Shown here piece after piece: positions 53,891 through 61,482 of a stretch of DNA of 64,000 nucleotides (within the stretch, counting starts at the first letter, position 1; every line of letters starts with the position of its first letter). The stretch comes from Glycomyces tenuis DSM 44171 (lineage in GTDB: Bacteria > Actinomycetota > Actinomycetes > Mycobacteriales > Micromonosporaceae): the NCBI RefSeq assembly GCF_000427885.1, contig NZ_ATYW01000020.1, forward strand, positions 1 to 64,000, given 5' to 3'. A program made the translations under genes and the position numbers. The notes under the pieces were generated by a model that was given only the letters and a program-made list of their open reading frames with translations, was not told the DNA's origin and ran no database searches.

Positions 53891-54319
53891 ATGATGACCG
53901 GCGCAGCCCTGGTCAAGCTCTTCGCCTGGGTGATCGGCGCGCTCGTGCTGCTGTGGATCCTCGTGCAGTGCCTGGGCGGGCCCGGCGACCCCACCGAGCC
54001 CGAGGGGGAGAACACCGAGCGGAACGCCGAGCAGTACGCCGAGGACTGCCGGAACACGTGGGAGGCGCTGGAGCTCATGGGCGAGGCCGACCATGAGAAC
54101 GTCGACACGGTGGTCGACGAGATCGACCTGATCGCCTCCGAGATCGAGGACCCCGAACTGTCCGAGATGGCGTACGCCTTCGTCACCCGGACCCAGGAGA
54201 TGGTCGAGCACGCCGAGCCCGGCGACACCGAGGAGCTCGAGGACACCTACCACCTGTACCGGGGCCTGGTCGAGGTCGACCTGTCGCTCAGGTGCGCCGG
54301 CGTCGACCGATCCGATTGA
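53891..54319 (+). CDS. Hypothetical membrane-anchored acidic protein
   Basis: 142 residues. One membrane helix (about 9-27, ends VQCLGGPGD) is followed by a strongly acidic helical domain (NAEQYAEDCRNTWEALELMG, EIDLIASEIEDPELSEMAYA). Three Cys (27, 53, 137) are present. Two ATG codons at 53891 and 53894; GGAGG is ~10 nt upstream. No family recognised. Confidence 0.6.
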   Translation: MMTGAALVKLFAWVIGALVLLWILVQCLGGPGDPTEPEGENTERNAEQYAEDCRNTWEALELMGEADHENVDTVVDEIDLIASEIEDPELSEMAYAFVTRTQEMVEHAEPGDTEELEDTYHLYRGLVEVDLSLRCAGVDRSD

Positions 54320-54323
54320 CGGA

Positions 54324-54352
54324 TTGACAACGTTGAAAGTTATCGTTAACCT
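54324..54352 (+). promoter_or_regulatory. Promoter of GH43 gene
   Basis: TTGACA (54324-54329), 17 bp, TAACCT (54347-54352). The leader is ~99 nt, with GGAG near the ATG at 54458. Confidence 0.75.
54339..54350. promoter_or_regulatory. LacI-type operator inside the GH43 promoter
   Basis: GTTATCGTTAAC is a 10-of-12 palindrome with central CG, the form used by LacI-family repressors. It is enclosed by a wider CGTTGA...TCAACG inverted repeat (54331-54357). It covers the spacer and -10, so it is well placed for repression. Confidence 0.6.
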
Positions 54353-54457
54353 CAACGCGTTCGAACCTCCGCCCCTCCGCCGACATTCGAAGCCGCACCA
54401 CCCCTCGGCGCCGCCGTCCCGGTCTGCCGGCTCCCGCTACAACCACAGTGGAGTGAT

Positions 54458-55993
54458 ATGAAATCCCTCGTCGAACGCCTGAGAGCCGCGCGCCGGCCGC
54501 GCCGCTCCCGGCTCGCCGCCGGCCTGGCCCTCGCGGTCGCCGGCACGCTCTTCCTCACCGCTCCGGCCGCGCTCGCCGACCGCGGCCACCACCCCGACTG
54601 CGAGAGCCCCGAAGCGCCGTCCGGCCCCATGCTCGGCGAGCTCGGCTCGCACGACCCGGCCCTCGTGACCGGCTGCGAAGGCGAGCCCTGGTACGTCCTG
54701 GCCACCGGCCACGGACCGTTCATGGACGGCACCGTCCCGATCCGGCAGTCGCTCGACGAGGGCCGCTCGTGGCGGACCGTCGGCACCGTCTTCGACGCCA
54801 AGCCCGCCTGGGTCGAGGCGGCCGTCCCCGGCGTCGACAACCTGTGGGCGCCCGCCGTCCACTTCGACCGCGGGACCGAGACCTACTACGTCTACTACTC
54901 CGCCTCCACCTTCGGCTCCCAGCGCTCGGTGATCGGCCTGGCCACCAACACCACGCTCGACCCGGCCGACCCCGACTACGAATGGGTCGACCACGGCCAG
55001 GTCTTCGAGTCCTCCGACGGCGACCCGTACAACGCCATCGACCCCGAGATCGTCGTCGCCGGGCACGGCAGGCACGCGAAGCACTACATGGTCTTCGGCT
55101 CCTGGTGGACCGGGATCTACACCGTCGAGCTCGACTGGCCCTCCGGCAAGCCCGCCGAGGGCGCCGAACCGGTCCACCTCGCAAGCCAAGGCGGCGAGGG
55201 CATCGAAGGCCCGGCGATGGTCAAGCACGGCCGGTACTACTACCTGTTCGTCTCCCTCGGCGTCTGCTGCGCCGGAGCCGACTCGACGTACTCCATCGCC
55301 GTGGGCCGCTCCACCTCCCCGACCGGCCCGTTCTACGACCGGGACGGCGTCGACATGCGCGACGGCGGCGGCACCGTGATCCTCAAGGAGCACGGCACCA
55401 ACGTCGCCACCGGCGGCCAGAGCCTCGACGACGGCCTCATCGCCTACCACTCCTACGACCAGGCCGGCGGCTTCGCCTTCGGCATCGAACGGGTCGAGTG
55501 GAGGCGCGGCTGGCCGAGCCTGTCCGGCCCCGCCGGCGGCGGTGAGCCGAGCCCGGCGGTCGACCCCGACACCTGGTACGAGATCACCAGCGCCCACTCC
55601 GGACTGGTCCTCGGCATCGAAGGCGCCTCCACCGAGGGCGGCGCGCCCCTGGTGCAGCAGGAGCCCACCGGCGACGCCCACCAGCAGTGGCGCTTCGTCT
55701 ACTCCGACAACGGCTTCTACCGCCTCGAGAACCGGCATTCGGGCCGCGTGCTCGACATCTGGGAGTGGAACGCCCAGCCCGGCGCCGTCATCGCCCAGTG
55801 GGACGACCTCAACGGCGTCAACCAGCAGTGGCGGATAGAGCAGACCGACGGCGGGGCGATCACCCTGCTCAACCGCTTCTCCGCGCTGTCGCTGACCGTC
55901 TGGGAGGGCGCGACCGAACCGGGCGCGCGCGTCAGCCAGGACCTGCCCTCCGGCGGCGCCGAGCAGCAGTGGACCCTCACCGCCGTCACCTGA
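54458..55993 (+). CDS. Secreted GH43 arabinanase-like enzyme with ricin-type lectin domain
   Basis: 511 residues. A basic start (RRPRRSR), hydrophobic core and ALA-D site give a Sec/Tat signal (about 1-40). The GH43 five-bladed propeller has ELGSHDPALV (Asp66, base), LWAPAVHFDRGTETYYVYYS, NAIDPEIVV (Asp195, pKa modulator) and GIEGPAMVKHGRYYYLFVS (Glu250, acid). Residues ~370-511 form a CBM13/ricin-B trefoil (HQQWRF, VNQQWRI, EQQWTL repeats). This is the arrangement of endo-arabinanases acting on arabinan. Confidence 0.9.
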   Translation: MKSLVERLRAARRPRRSRLAAGLALAVAGTLFLTAPAALADRGHHPDCESPEAPSGPMLGELGSHDPALVTGCEGEPWYVLATGHGPFMDGTVPIRQSLDEGRSWRTVGTVFDAKPAWVEAAVPGVDNLWAPAVHFDRGTETYYVYYSASTFGSQRSVIGLATNTTLDPADPDYEWVDHGQVFESSDGDPYNAIDPEIVVAGHGRHAKHYMVFGSWWTGIYTVELDWPSGKPAEGAEPVHLASQGGEGIEGPAMVKHGRYYYLFVSLGVCCAGADSTYSIAVGRSTSPTGPFYDRDGVDMRDGGGTVILKEHGTNVATGGQSLDDGLIAYHSYDQAGGFAFGIERVEWRRGWPSLSGPAGGGEPSPAVDPDTWYEITSAHSGLVLGIEGASTEGGAPLVQQEPTGDAHQQWRFVYSDNGFYRLENRHSGRVLDIWEWNAQPGAVIAQWDDLNGVNQQWRIEQTDGGAITLLNRFSALSLTVWEGATEPGARVSQDLPSGGAEQQWTLTAVT

Positions 55994-56007
55994 CGGCCGT
56001 GCGGCCA

Positions 56008-56064
56008 GGCCCGGCCCGCGGCCCGCAGACGACCTTGGCGGGTCTGCGGGCCGCGGACCGGGCC
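56008..56064 (+). terminator. Very long hairpin after GH43 gene
   Basis: A 23-bp stem (56008-56030 with 56042-56064) with a single mismatch and an 11-nt loop, 14 nt past the stop codon. A second GGGCCCC/GGGGCCC hairpin follows at about 56070-56089. Confidence 0.8.
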
Positions 56065-56194
56065 GTCCCCGGGCCCCGGTCCGGGGCCCTCCGCGGCCGT
56101 CGGACACCTCCCGAGCGCCCCTGTCCAGCTTCCGTGATGAAGCCCCCATAACTGCTCATACGCCCCTCGAGCGTTTGGGATAGGGACCCGACCT

Positions 56195-58144
56195 GTGGCA
56201 AAATGGCTCGTCTGCCGCGAACCCGTAGGAGCCTCGTTGCCACCCAGCGAACTGCACGCCACCTTCATCCCCGACCACGCCTCACCCGCGGACGGTCGGC
56301 TGCTGCTCTACGGCGGCGCGCACCCGGTGGCCGCCGTCGCCGAACTCGGCCTGCCCCCCGGCGACCACGTCACCGCCCAGCTCTACCTCGACGGCGAACT
56401 GCGCGAGGTCGACGGCGTGGCCCTCCCGGTCCGGCCCATCCTGGCCGCGCTCACCCGCATCGCCTCGCGCCCCGACATCACCGCCTCCGTCGCCGCCTGG
56501 GCGCGCATCGCGGCCGCCGTCGACGACGACAAGTTCGACGACCTCGACCGCGTCGCCGCCGAACTGCCCGCCGAAGGCCACGCCGCCCCCCACTCCGAGG
56601 GCCACGTGTGGACCGCCGCGGCCGCCGTCAGCGCCTTCGTCGAGTCCCACACCGAGCTGCTGCGCTCCGACTCCGGGCTCAACCTCCGGCTCATCACCGC
56701 CCAGCACGCCGACCCCGGCGACGTCCGCGTCAACGCCGACCTGCGCCGCTACCAGGCCCACGGCATCGCCTGGCTCGAGGCCGCCGCCGAAGGCGGCGCC
56801 GGCGTCATCCTCGCCGACGACATGGGCCTCGGCAAGACCCTCCAGTCCATCGGACTGCTCGTGCGCCGCGCCGGCCACGCCCCTCACCTGGTCGTGTGCC
56901 CCACCTCCCTGGTCGGCAACTGGCAGCGCGAGATCGCCCGCTTCGCCCCGCAGCTGAGCGTCCACCTCCACCACGGGCCGCAGCGCGCCAAGAGCGCCGC
57001 GCCGCTGCTCGACGCCGACGTCGTCGTCACCTCCTACTCGATCGCGCTGCGCGACATCAAGCTCCTGCGCTCCATCTCCTTCGACACCATCGTCATCGAC
57101 GAGGCCCAGGCCATCAAGAACCACCGCTCCCGCACCGCCGGGGCCGTCCGCGATCTCACCGGCCGCGTCCGCGTCGCCCTCACCGGCACACCCGTGGAGA
57201 ACCACCTCGCCGAGCTGTGGTCGATCTCCGAGTTCGTCAACCCCGGCCTCCTCGGCGGCCAGGCCGACTTCAAGCGCCGCTTCGCCGACCCCATCGAGAT
57301 CGGCCGCGACCCCGCCAGCGCCGCGCTGCTGCGCGCCCGCATCGACCCGGTCGTCCTGCGCCGCCTGAAGGAGGAGGTCGCCGCCGACCTGCCGCCGAAG
57401 ATCGAGTCCACCGTCGCCTGCACCATGACCGACGAGCAGGCCGGCCTCTACAAGGAGGCGATCCGGGAGGCCTTCGACGAGGGCCTGGGCGACGGCATCA
57501 CCCGCCGCGGGCGGGTCCTGAAGCTCCTGACCCGCCTCAAGCAGGTCTGCAACCACCCCGCGCAGGCCGTCGGCAACGGCGACGGCGGCTCCCTCGCCGA
57601 ACGCTCCGGCAAACTCGACCGCGTCACCGAGATGCTCACCGAAGTCGTCGACGAGGGCGCCAAGGCGCTCGTGTTCACCCAGTACCGGCAGATGGGCGAG
57701 CTGCTCTCCAGCCACCTGGCCGCCGAGCTCGGCGTCGAGGCCCCGTTCCTGCACGGCGGCCTCGACCAGGGCGCCCGCGACAAGCTCGTCGACGAGTTCC
57801 AGACCGCCGAAGGCCCGGCGATCCTGCTCATCTCGCTGCGCGCCGGCGGCACCGGCCTCAACCTGACCGGCGCCTCCCACGTCGTCCACTACGACCGGTG
57901 GTGGAACCCGGCCGTCGAGGACCAGGCCACCGACCGGGCCCACCGCATCGGGCAGACGCAGACCGTGCACGTCCACAAGCTCGTCACCGCCGGCACCCTC
58001 GAGGAGCGCGTCGACGAGCTGCTCGCCCGCAAACGGGCGATCGCCGAGGCCGTCGTCGGCTCGGGCGAGGACTGGCTCGGCGAACTCGACGACTCCCAGC
58101 TGCGCAAGCTCATCGAACTCGACGAGGACGGAGTCCACGCGTGA
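56195..58144 (+). CDS. SNF2-family DEAD/DEAH-box helicase-like ATPase
   Basis: 649 residues. Motif I ADDMGLGKTLQ, II DEAQAIKNHRSR, III ALTGTPVENHLAELW, V ISLRAGGTGLNLTGASHVVH, VI DRAHRIGQTQTVHV. The ATPase core is complete; the ~190-residue N-terminal part is shorter than in many bacterial SNF2 proteins of ~900-1000 residues. A DNA-translocating remodeller of unknown purpose. GTG start at 56195, with no clear Shine-Dalgarno sequence. It overlaps the SWIM gene by 4 nt. Confidence 0.92.
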   Translation: MAKWLVCREPVGASLPPSELHATFIPDHASPADGRLLLYGGAHPVAAVAELGLPPGDHVTAQLYLDGELREVDGVALPVRPILAALTRIASRPDITASVAAWARIAAAVDDDKFDDLDRVAAELPAEGHAAPHSEGHVWTAAAAVSAFVESHTELLRSDSGLNLRLITAQHADPGDVRVNADLRRYQAHGIAWLEAAAEGGAGVILADDMGLGKTLQSIGLLVRRAGHAPHLVVCPTSLVGNWQREIARFAPQLSVHLHHGPQRAKSAAPLLDADVVVTSYSIALRDIKLLRSISFDTIVIDEAQAIKNHRSRTAGAVRDLTGRVRVALTGTPVENHLAELWSISEFVNPGLLGGQADFKRRFADPIEIGRDPASAALLRARIDPVVLRRLKEEVAADLPPKIESTVACTMTDEQAGLYKEAIREAFDEGLGDGITRRGRVLKLLTRLKQVCNHPAQAVGNGDGGSLAERSGKLDRVTEMLTEVVDEGAKALVFTQYRQMGELLSSHLAAELGVEAPFLHGGLDQGARDKLVDEFQTAEGPAILLISLRAGGTGLNLTGASHVVHYDRWWNPAVEDQATDRAHRIGQTQTVHVHKLVTAGTLEERVDELLARKRAIAEAVVGSGEDWLGELDDSQLRKLIELDEDGVHA

Positions 58145-58716
58145 GCGATCCGTACGGCAAGACCTGGTGGGGCCGCAAATGGTGGCGGGCCCTGGAGACC
58201 ATCGGCCTGAACTACCCCGACCAGCGCATCGTCAAGGGCCGCGCCCTCGCCGGGCACGGCGCCGTCGAGGGCCTGAGCATCGAGCCCGGCGTCGTCTCGG
58301 GCCGCGTGGCCGACACCAACGGCACCTTCGAGGCCGCCGTCCGCATCCCCGTCTACGACGCCTCGACGTGGACCGAGGGCATGACGGCGCTGTCGCTGTC
58401 GCCCTCGTGCGTGGCGGCCCTGCTCGCCGGGCGGCTGCCCAAGCGCATCGACGACGTCCTGGCCGGCGCGGGCATGCGGCTGCTGCCCAAGAAGTACGTG
58501 GCCGAGCCGTACAACCGGATCACCACCTCGTGCGACTGCGCCGACGACCGCGAGGTGTGCGCCCACATCATGGCCGTGTCGCTGGTGAGCGCCGCGAGGA
58601 TGGACGACGACCCGTGGCTGGTGCTGCTGCTGCGCGGCGGCCCGACCAGGGACCTCGCCGGGAGGCTGCGGGCCGCCCGCGTCGCCAGCATGGACGCCGC
58701 CCAGCCCGTCGCCTAG
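58141..58716 (+). CDS. SWIM zinc-finger protein
   Basis: 191 residues. KTWWGRKWWRALETIGLNYP is the conserved start of SNF2-linked SWIM proteins, and TTSCDCADDREVCAHIMAV is the C-x-C-xn-C-x-H zinc motif. Such proteins are expected to bind nucleic acid or protein and work with the SNF2 ATPase, whose gene it overlaps by 4 nt. The 3' end overlaps the convergent HAD gene by 4 nt. Confidence 0.9.
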   Translation: MSDPYGKTWWGRKWWRALETIGLNYPDQRIVKGRALAGHGAVEGLSIEPGVVSGRVADTNGTFEAAVRIPVYDASTWTEGMTALSLSPSCVAALLAGRLPKRIDDVLAGAGMRLLPKKYVAEPYNRITTSCDCADDREVCAHIMAVSLVSAARMDDDPWLVLLLRGGPTRDLAGRLRAARVASMDAAQPVA

Positions 58717-59369
58717 CCGTTCGGCAACGCCACATCGAGGCCGGAGTCGGCGGCAGCCACCCGGACGCGCCGCAGGTCCTTCACCCGCGGCAGGCCCTCG
58801 GCCGCCGGTCCGTCGTAGCCGCCGACCACCACCGTCGCCGCGCCGCTGGCCCGGCCCGCCAGGAGCCCGGCCTCGGCGTCCTCGAAGACCACCGCGTCGC
58901 CCGGGGCGGCGCCGAGCGCCTCGGCGGCCATCCGGTAGCCCTCCGGGTCCGGCTTGCCGTTCGTGATGTCGTCGGCCGAGACCAGCACCTTCGGCTGCGG
59001 CAGTCCGGCCGTGGTCAGGCGCCGCCGCGCCAGTTCCGCGGTCGCCGAGGTCACCACCGCCCACCGGTCGGGGTCCAGCGACTCCAGCAGCGCCGCGGCC
59101 CCGGCGATCTCGACGATGCCCTCGGTCCGGTCGATCTCCTCGGCCTCGATCCGCGCCGTCTCGGCGGCCACGTCCATGCCCGGCGGCGCGAACTCGGCGA
59201 TGACCTCGACGGTGGGGCGTCCGTGCGCCACCGCCAGGATCGCCTCGGCGTCCAGGCCGGTCCGGGCGGCGAACCGCCGCCAGGCGCCCTCGACCGCCAC
59301 GCTGGAATCGACCAGCGTCCCGTCCATGTCGAACAGCAGCACCTCTGCGGGCAACACCACAGCATCCAT
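58713..59369 (-). CDS. HAD hydrolase, beta-phosphoglucomutase/sugar-phosphatase-like
   Basis: 218 residues. LLFDMDGTLVDSSVAVEGAW (motif I), VVTSATAELARRRL (motif II), ITNGKPDPEGYRMAAEALGA (Lys, motif III) and VFEDAEAGLLAG (motif IV); the cap is C1-type. It resembles DOG/sugar-phosphatases (GppA-like, YfbT). The start at 59369 has GGGAG 6 nt upstream. Convergent with the SWIM gene. Confidence 0.88.
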   Translation of the reverse strand: MDAVVLPAEVLLFDMDGTLVDSSVAVEGAWRRFAARTGLDAEAILAVAHGRPTVEVIAEFAPPGMDVAAETARIEAEEIDRTEGIVEIAGAAALLESLDPDRWAVVTSATAELARRRLTTAGLPQPKVLVSADDITNGKPDPEGYRMAAEALGAAPGDAVVFEDAEAGLLAGRASGAATVVVGGYDGPAAEGLPRVKDLRRVRVAAADSGLDVALPNG

Positions 59370-59438
59370 GAGCGACTCCCAATCTTCCGGTCCGCCACGG
59401 TACCAAGCCGAAATGAACGGCGCCTGACGCAATTCCGC

Positions 59439-59467
59439 TTGTAGCCGACGCGCACTTCCCCTAGGTT
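59439..59467 (+). promoter_or_regulatory. Leaderless promoter of GNAT gene
   Basis: TTGTAG (59439-59444), 17 bp, TAGGTT (59462-59467), 7 nt to the ATG at 59475. Confidence 0.6.
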
Positions 59468-59474
59468 CGGAACC

Positions 59475-60398
59475 ATGCCCGGACTCATCGCACCGACCGA
59501 ACGCCTCGCCGCCTCCTTCGCCGAGGCCGTCGACGAATTCATCGCCGAAGGCCGCGGCACCCCCGACGACCGCACCCTCCTCGGCCAGATGATCCGCGAA
59601 TACGTCCTCCCCGCCGGACGGACGGACTGGGTGCCCGCCTACCTCGCCGACGAGCGCCGCTGGGAGACCCGCCCGCCCGCGAACTTCGTCCCCATGACCA
59701 TGCTGTGGTGGGCCGACGGCGACACCTACCTCGGCCGCATCTCGATCCGGCACCGCCTCAACGACCATCTGCGCGACGTCGGCGGCCACATCGGCTACGA
59801 CATCCGCCCCAGCGCCCGCCGCCGGGGCCACGCCACCGCCATGCTCGCCGCCGCCCTGCCGCGCGCCGCCGCGCTCGGCATCGACAAGGCCCTCATCACC
59901 TGCGACTTCGACAACGTCGCCTCCCGCAAGGTCATCGAGCACAACGGCGGCGTCTTCGAAGACCAGCGGGGCAGGAAACTCCGATTCTGGACCCCCACCA
60001 CGCCGGTCACCGCCGCGGAAGAGGAGGCACTCCCGAATGCTCAAGCGAGTCGATTACGACCTGACCCAGCACGCCGGCTACGCCAAGGGCCGCGCCCTGC
60101 TGCCGCTCAGCCGCGCCAACTGGCTCCGCGCCTTCCGCGAACACGCCGGAACCGGCCCGGTCCGGACCGTCCTCGACGTCGGATCGGGCACCGGGCGCTT
60201 CACGCCGGTGCTGGCCGACGGCTTCGCCGCCGATGTGACCGGCGTCGAGCCCTCCGAGCGGATGAGGGAGATCGCCCAGGCCGAGGCCGCCCACCCGGAC
60301 GTCACGTACCTGCCCGGCTCGGCCGCCGAGCTCCCGGTGCCCGACGCCTCGGCCGACCTGGCGCTCATGTTCCTCGTGTGGCACCACGTGCCCGATAA
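59475..60398 (+). CDS. GNAT acetyltransferase with long overlapping C-terminal extension
   Basis: The first ~185 residues are a complete GNAT protein: HIGYDIRPSARRRGHATAML is the acetyl-CoA loop and ITCDFDNVASRKVIEHNGGV the following helix; RGRKLRFWTPTTPV ends the domain near 60004. No stop occurs there: the frame runs to 60398, giving 307 residues whose last ~120 are Arg/Pro-rich and overlap the methyltransferase gene by 362 nt in another frame. Either the overlap is real, or a frameshift or sequence error removed the natural stop. I trust the GNAT part only. Confidence 0.75.
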   Translation: MPGLIAPTERLAASFAEAVDEFIAEGRGTPDDRTLLGQMIREYVLPAGRTDWVPAYLADERRWETRPPANFVPMTMLWWADGDTYLGRISIRHRLNDHLRDVGGHIGYDIRPSARRRGHATAMLAAALPRAAALGIDKALITCDFDNVASRKVIEHNGGVFEDQRGRKLRFWTPTTPVTAAEEEALPNAQASRLRPDPARRLRQGPRPAAAQPRQLAPRLPRTRRNRPGPDRPRRRIGHRALHAGAGRRLRRRCDRRRALRADEGDRPGRGRPPGRHVPARLGRRAPGARRLGRPGAHVPRVAPRAR

Positions 60399-60801
60399 AG
60401 CGGCCGCCGCGGCCGAACTCGCGCGCGCCCTCCGGCCCGGCGCCCGCCTGCTCATCGCCACCACACTGTCGGACCGGCTCAAAGACCTGCTGATCTACCG
60501 GTACTTCCCGCGCACCAAGGAGATCGACACCGCCCTGTTTCCCAGCCGCGCCGAGACCGCCGAGCTCTTCGCCGAGGTCGGCTTCGACGAGGCCGCGCTG
60601 GTCGAGGTGCACCACCGCTCCTCCGACACGCTCGCCGAGTACGCCGAACGCCAGCGCATGCGGGCCTTGTCGGTCTACGAGCACCTCACCGACGAGGAGT
60701 ACGAGGAGGGCATGGCCGCCCTGGAGGCCGACGCGGCGGCCGAGACCGAGCCGACGCCGGTCGAAGCCGAATGCGACCTGCTGGTCCTCGCCAGGCGGTG
60801 A
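60037..60801 (+). CDS. Class I SAM-dependent methyltransferase
   Basis: 254 residues. VLDVGSGTGRFTPVLADGFA (45-64) is SAM motif I, VEPSERMREIAQAE the acidic motif, and ALMFLVWHHVPDKAAAAAEL motif III (Methyltransf_11/25). GAGGAGG at 60021-60027 is 9 nt before the ATG. It lies within the overlong GNAT ORF, in a different frame. The substrate is unknown. Confidence 0.88.
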   Translation: MLKRVDYDLTQHAGYAKGRALLPLSRANWLRAFREHAGTGPVRTVLDVGSGTGRFTPVLADGFAADVTGVEPSERMREIAQAEAAHPDVTYLPGSAAELPVPDASADLALMFLVWHHVPDKAAAAAELARALRPGARLLIATTLSDRLKDLLIYRYFPRTKEIDTALFPSRAETAELFAEVGFDEAALVEVHHRSSDTLAEYAERQRMRALSVYEHLTDEEYEEGMAALEADAAAETEPTPVEAECDLLVLARR

Positions 60802-60804
60802 ACC

Positions 60805-61482
60805 TCAGCCGTGGTTGTCGGGGCTGACCAGCCCCGTGTTGTAGGCGAAGATGACCGCCTGGACCCGGTCGCGCGCGCCGACCTTCGCGAGGATGCGGCC
60901 CACGTGCGTCTTCACCGTCGACTCGGCCAGGTGGAAGCGTTCGGCGATCTCCGTGTTGTTCCAGCCCCGGCCGATCGCGGTGAGCACCTCGCGCTCGCGT
61001 TCGGTCAGCATCTCGAGCCGCTCCGCGGACTGCCCGTTCTCGGTCTCGCCTTCGACGGGGAACTGGTCGGCGAAGCGGTCGAGCAGCCTGCGGGTCAGCT
61101 TCGGCGCCACCACCGCGTCCCCCGCGGCCACCACCCGGATGCCCGAGAGCAGGTCCTCTGGCTGCGCGTCCTTGACCAGGAAGCCGCTCGCCCCGGCCCG
61201 CAGCGCCGCATAGGCGTACTCGTCGAGGTCGAAGGTGGTCAGCACCAGCACCCGGCTGCGTCCGCCCGAGGCGATGATCCTCCTGGTCGCCTCGATCCCG
61301 TCCATCCCGGGCATGCGCACGTCCATGAGCACCACGTCGGGCGCGAGATCGGCGGCCCTGCGGACCGCGTCAGCGCCGTTGTCGGCCTCGCCGAGGACCG
61401 TCAGATCCGGCTGGCTCTCCACCAGCATGCGAAAGCCCATCCGCTGGAGGGCGTGGTCGTCGACGATGAGCAGTGTCGTCAC
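60805..61482 (-). CDS. NarL/FixJ-family response regulator
   Basis: 225 residues. Receiver with Asp54 (VVLMDVRMPGMDGIEATRRI), Lys in GFLVKDAQPED, and a LuxR-type helix-turn-helix (LTEREREVLTAIGRGWNNTE, STVKTHVGRILAKVGARDR). GTG start at 61482. It partners with the histidine kinase encoded just upstream and likely controls the ABC-2 transporter genes. Confidence 0.94.
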   Translation of the reverse strand: MTTLLIVDDHALQRMGFRMLVESQPDLTVLGEADNGADAVRRAADLAPDVVLMDVRMPGMDGIEATRRIIASGGRSRVLVLTTFDLDEYAYAALRAGASGFLVKDAQPEDLLSGIRVVAAGDAVVAPKLTRRLLDRFADQFPVEGETENGQSAERLEMLTEREREVLTAIGRGWNNTEIAERFHLAESTVKTHVGRILAKVGARDRVQAVIFAYNTGLVSPDNHG

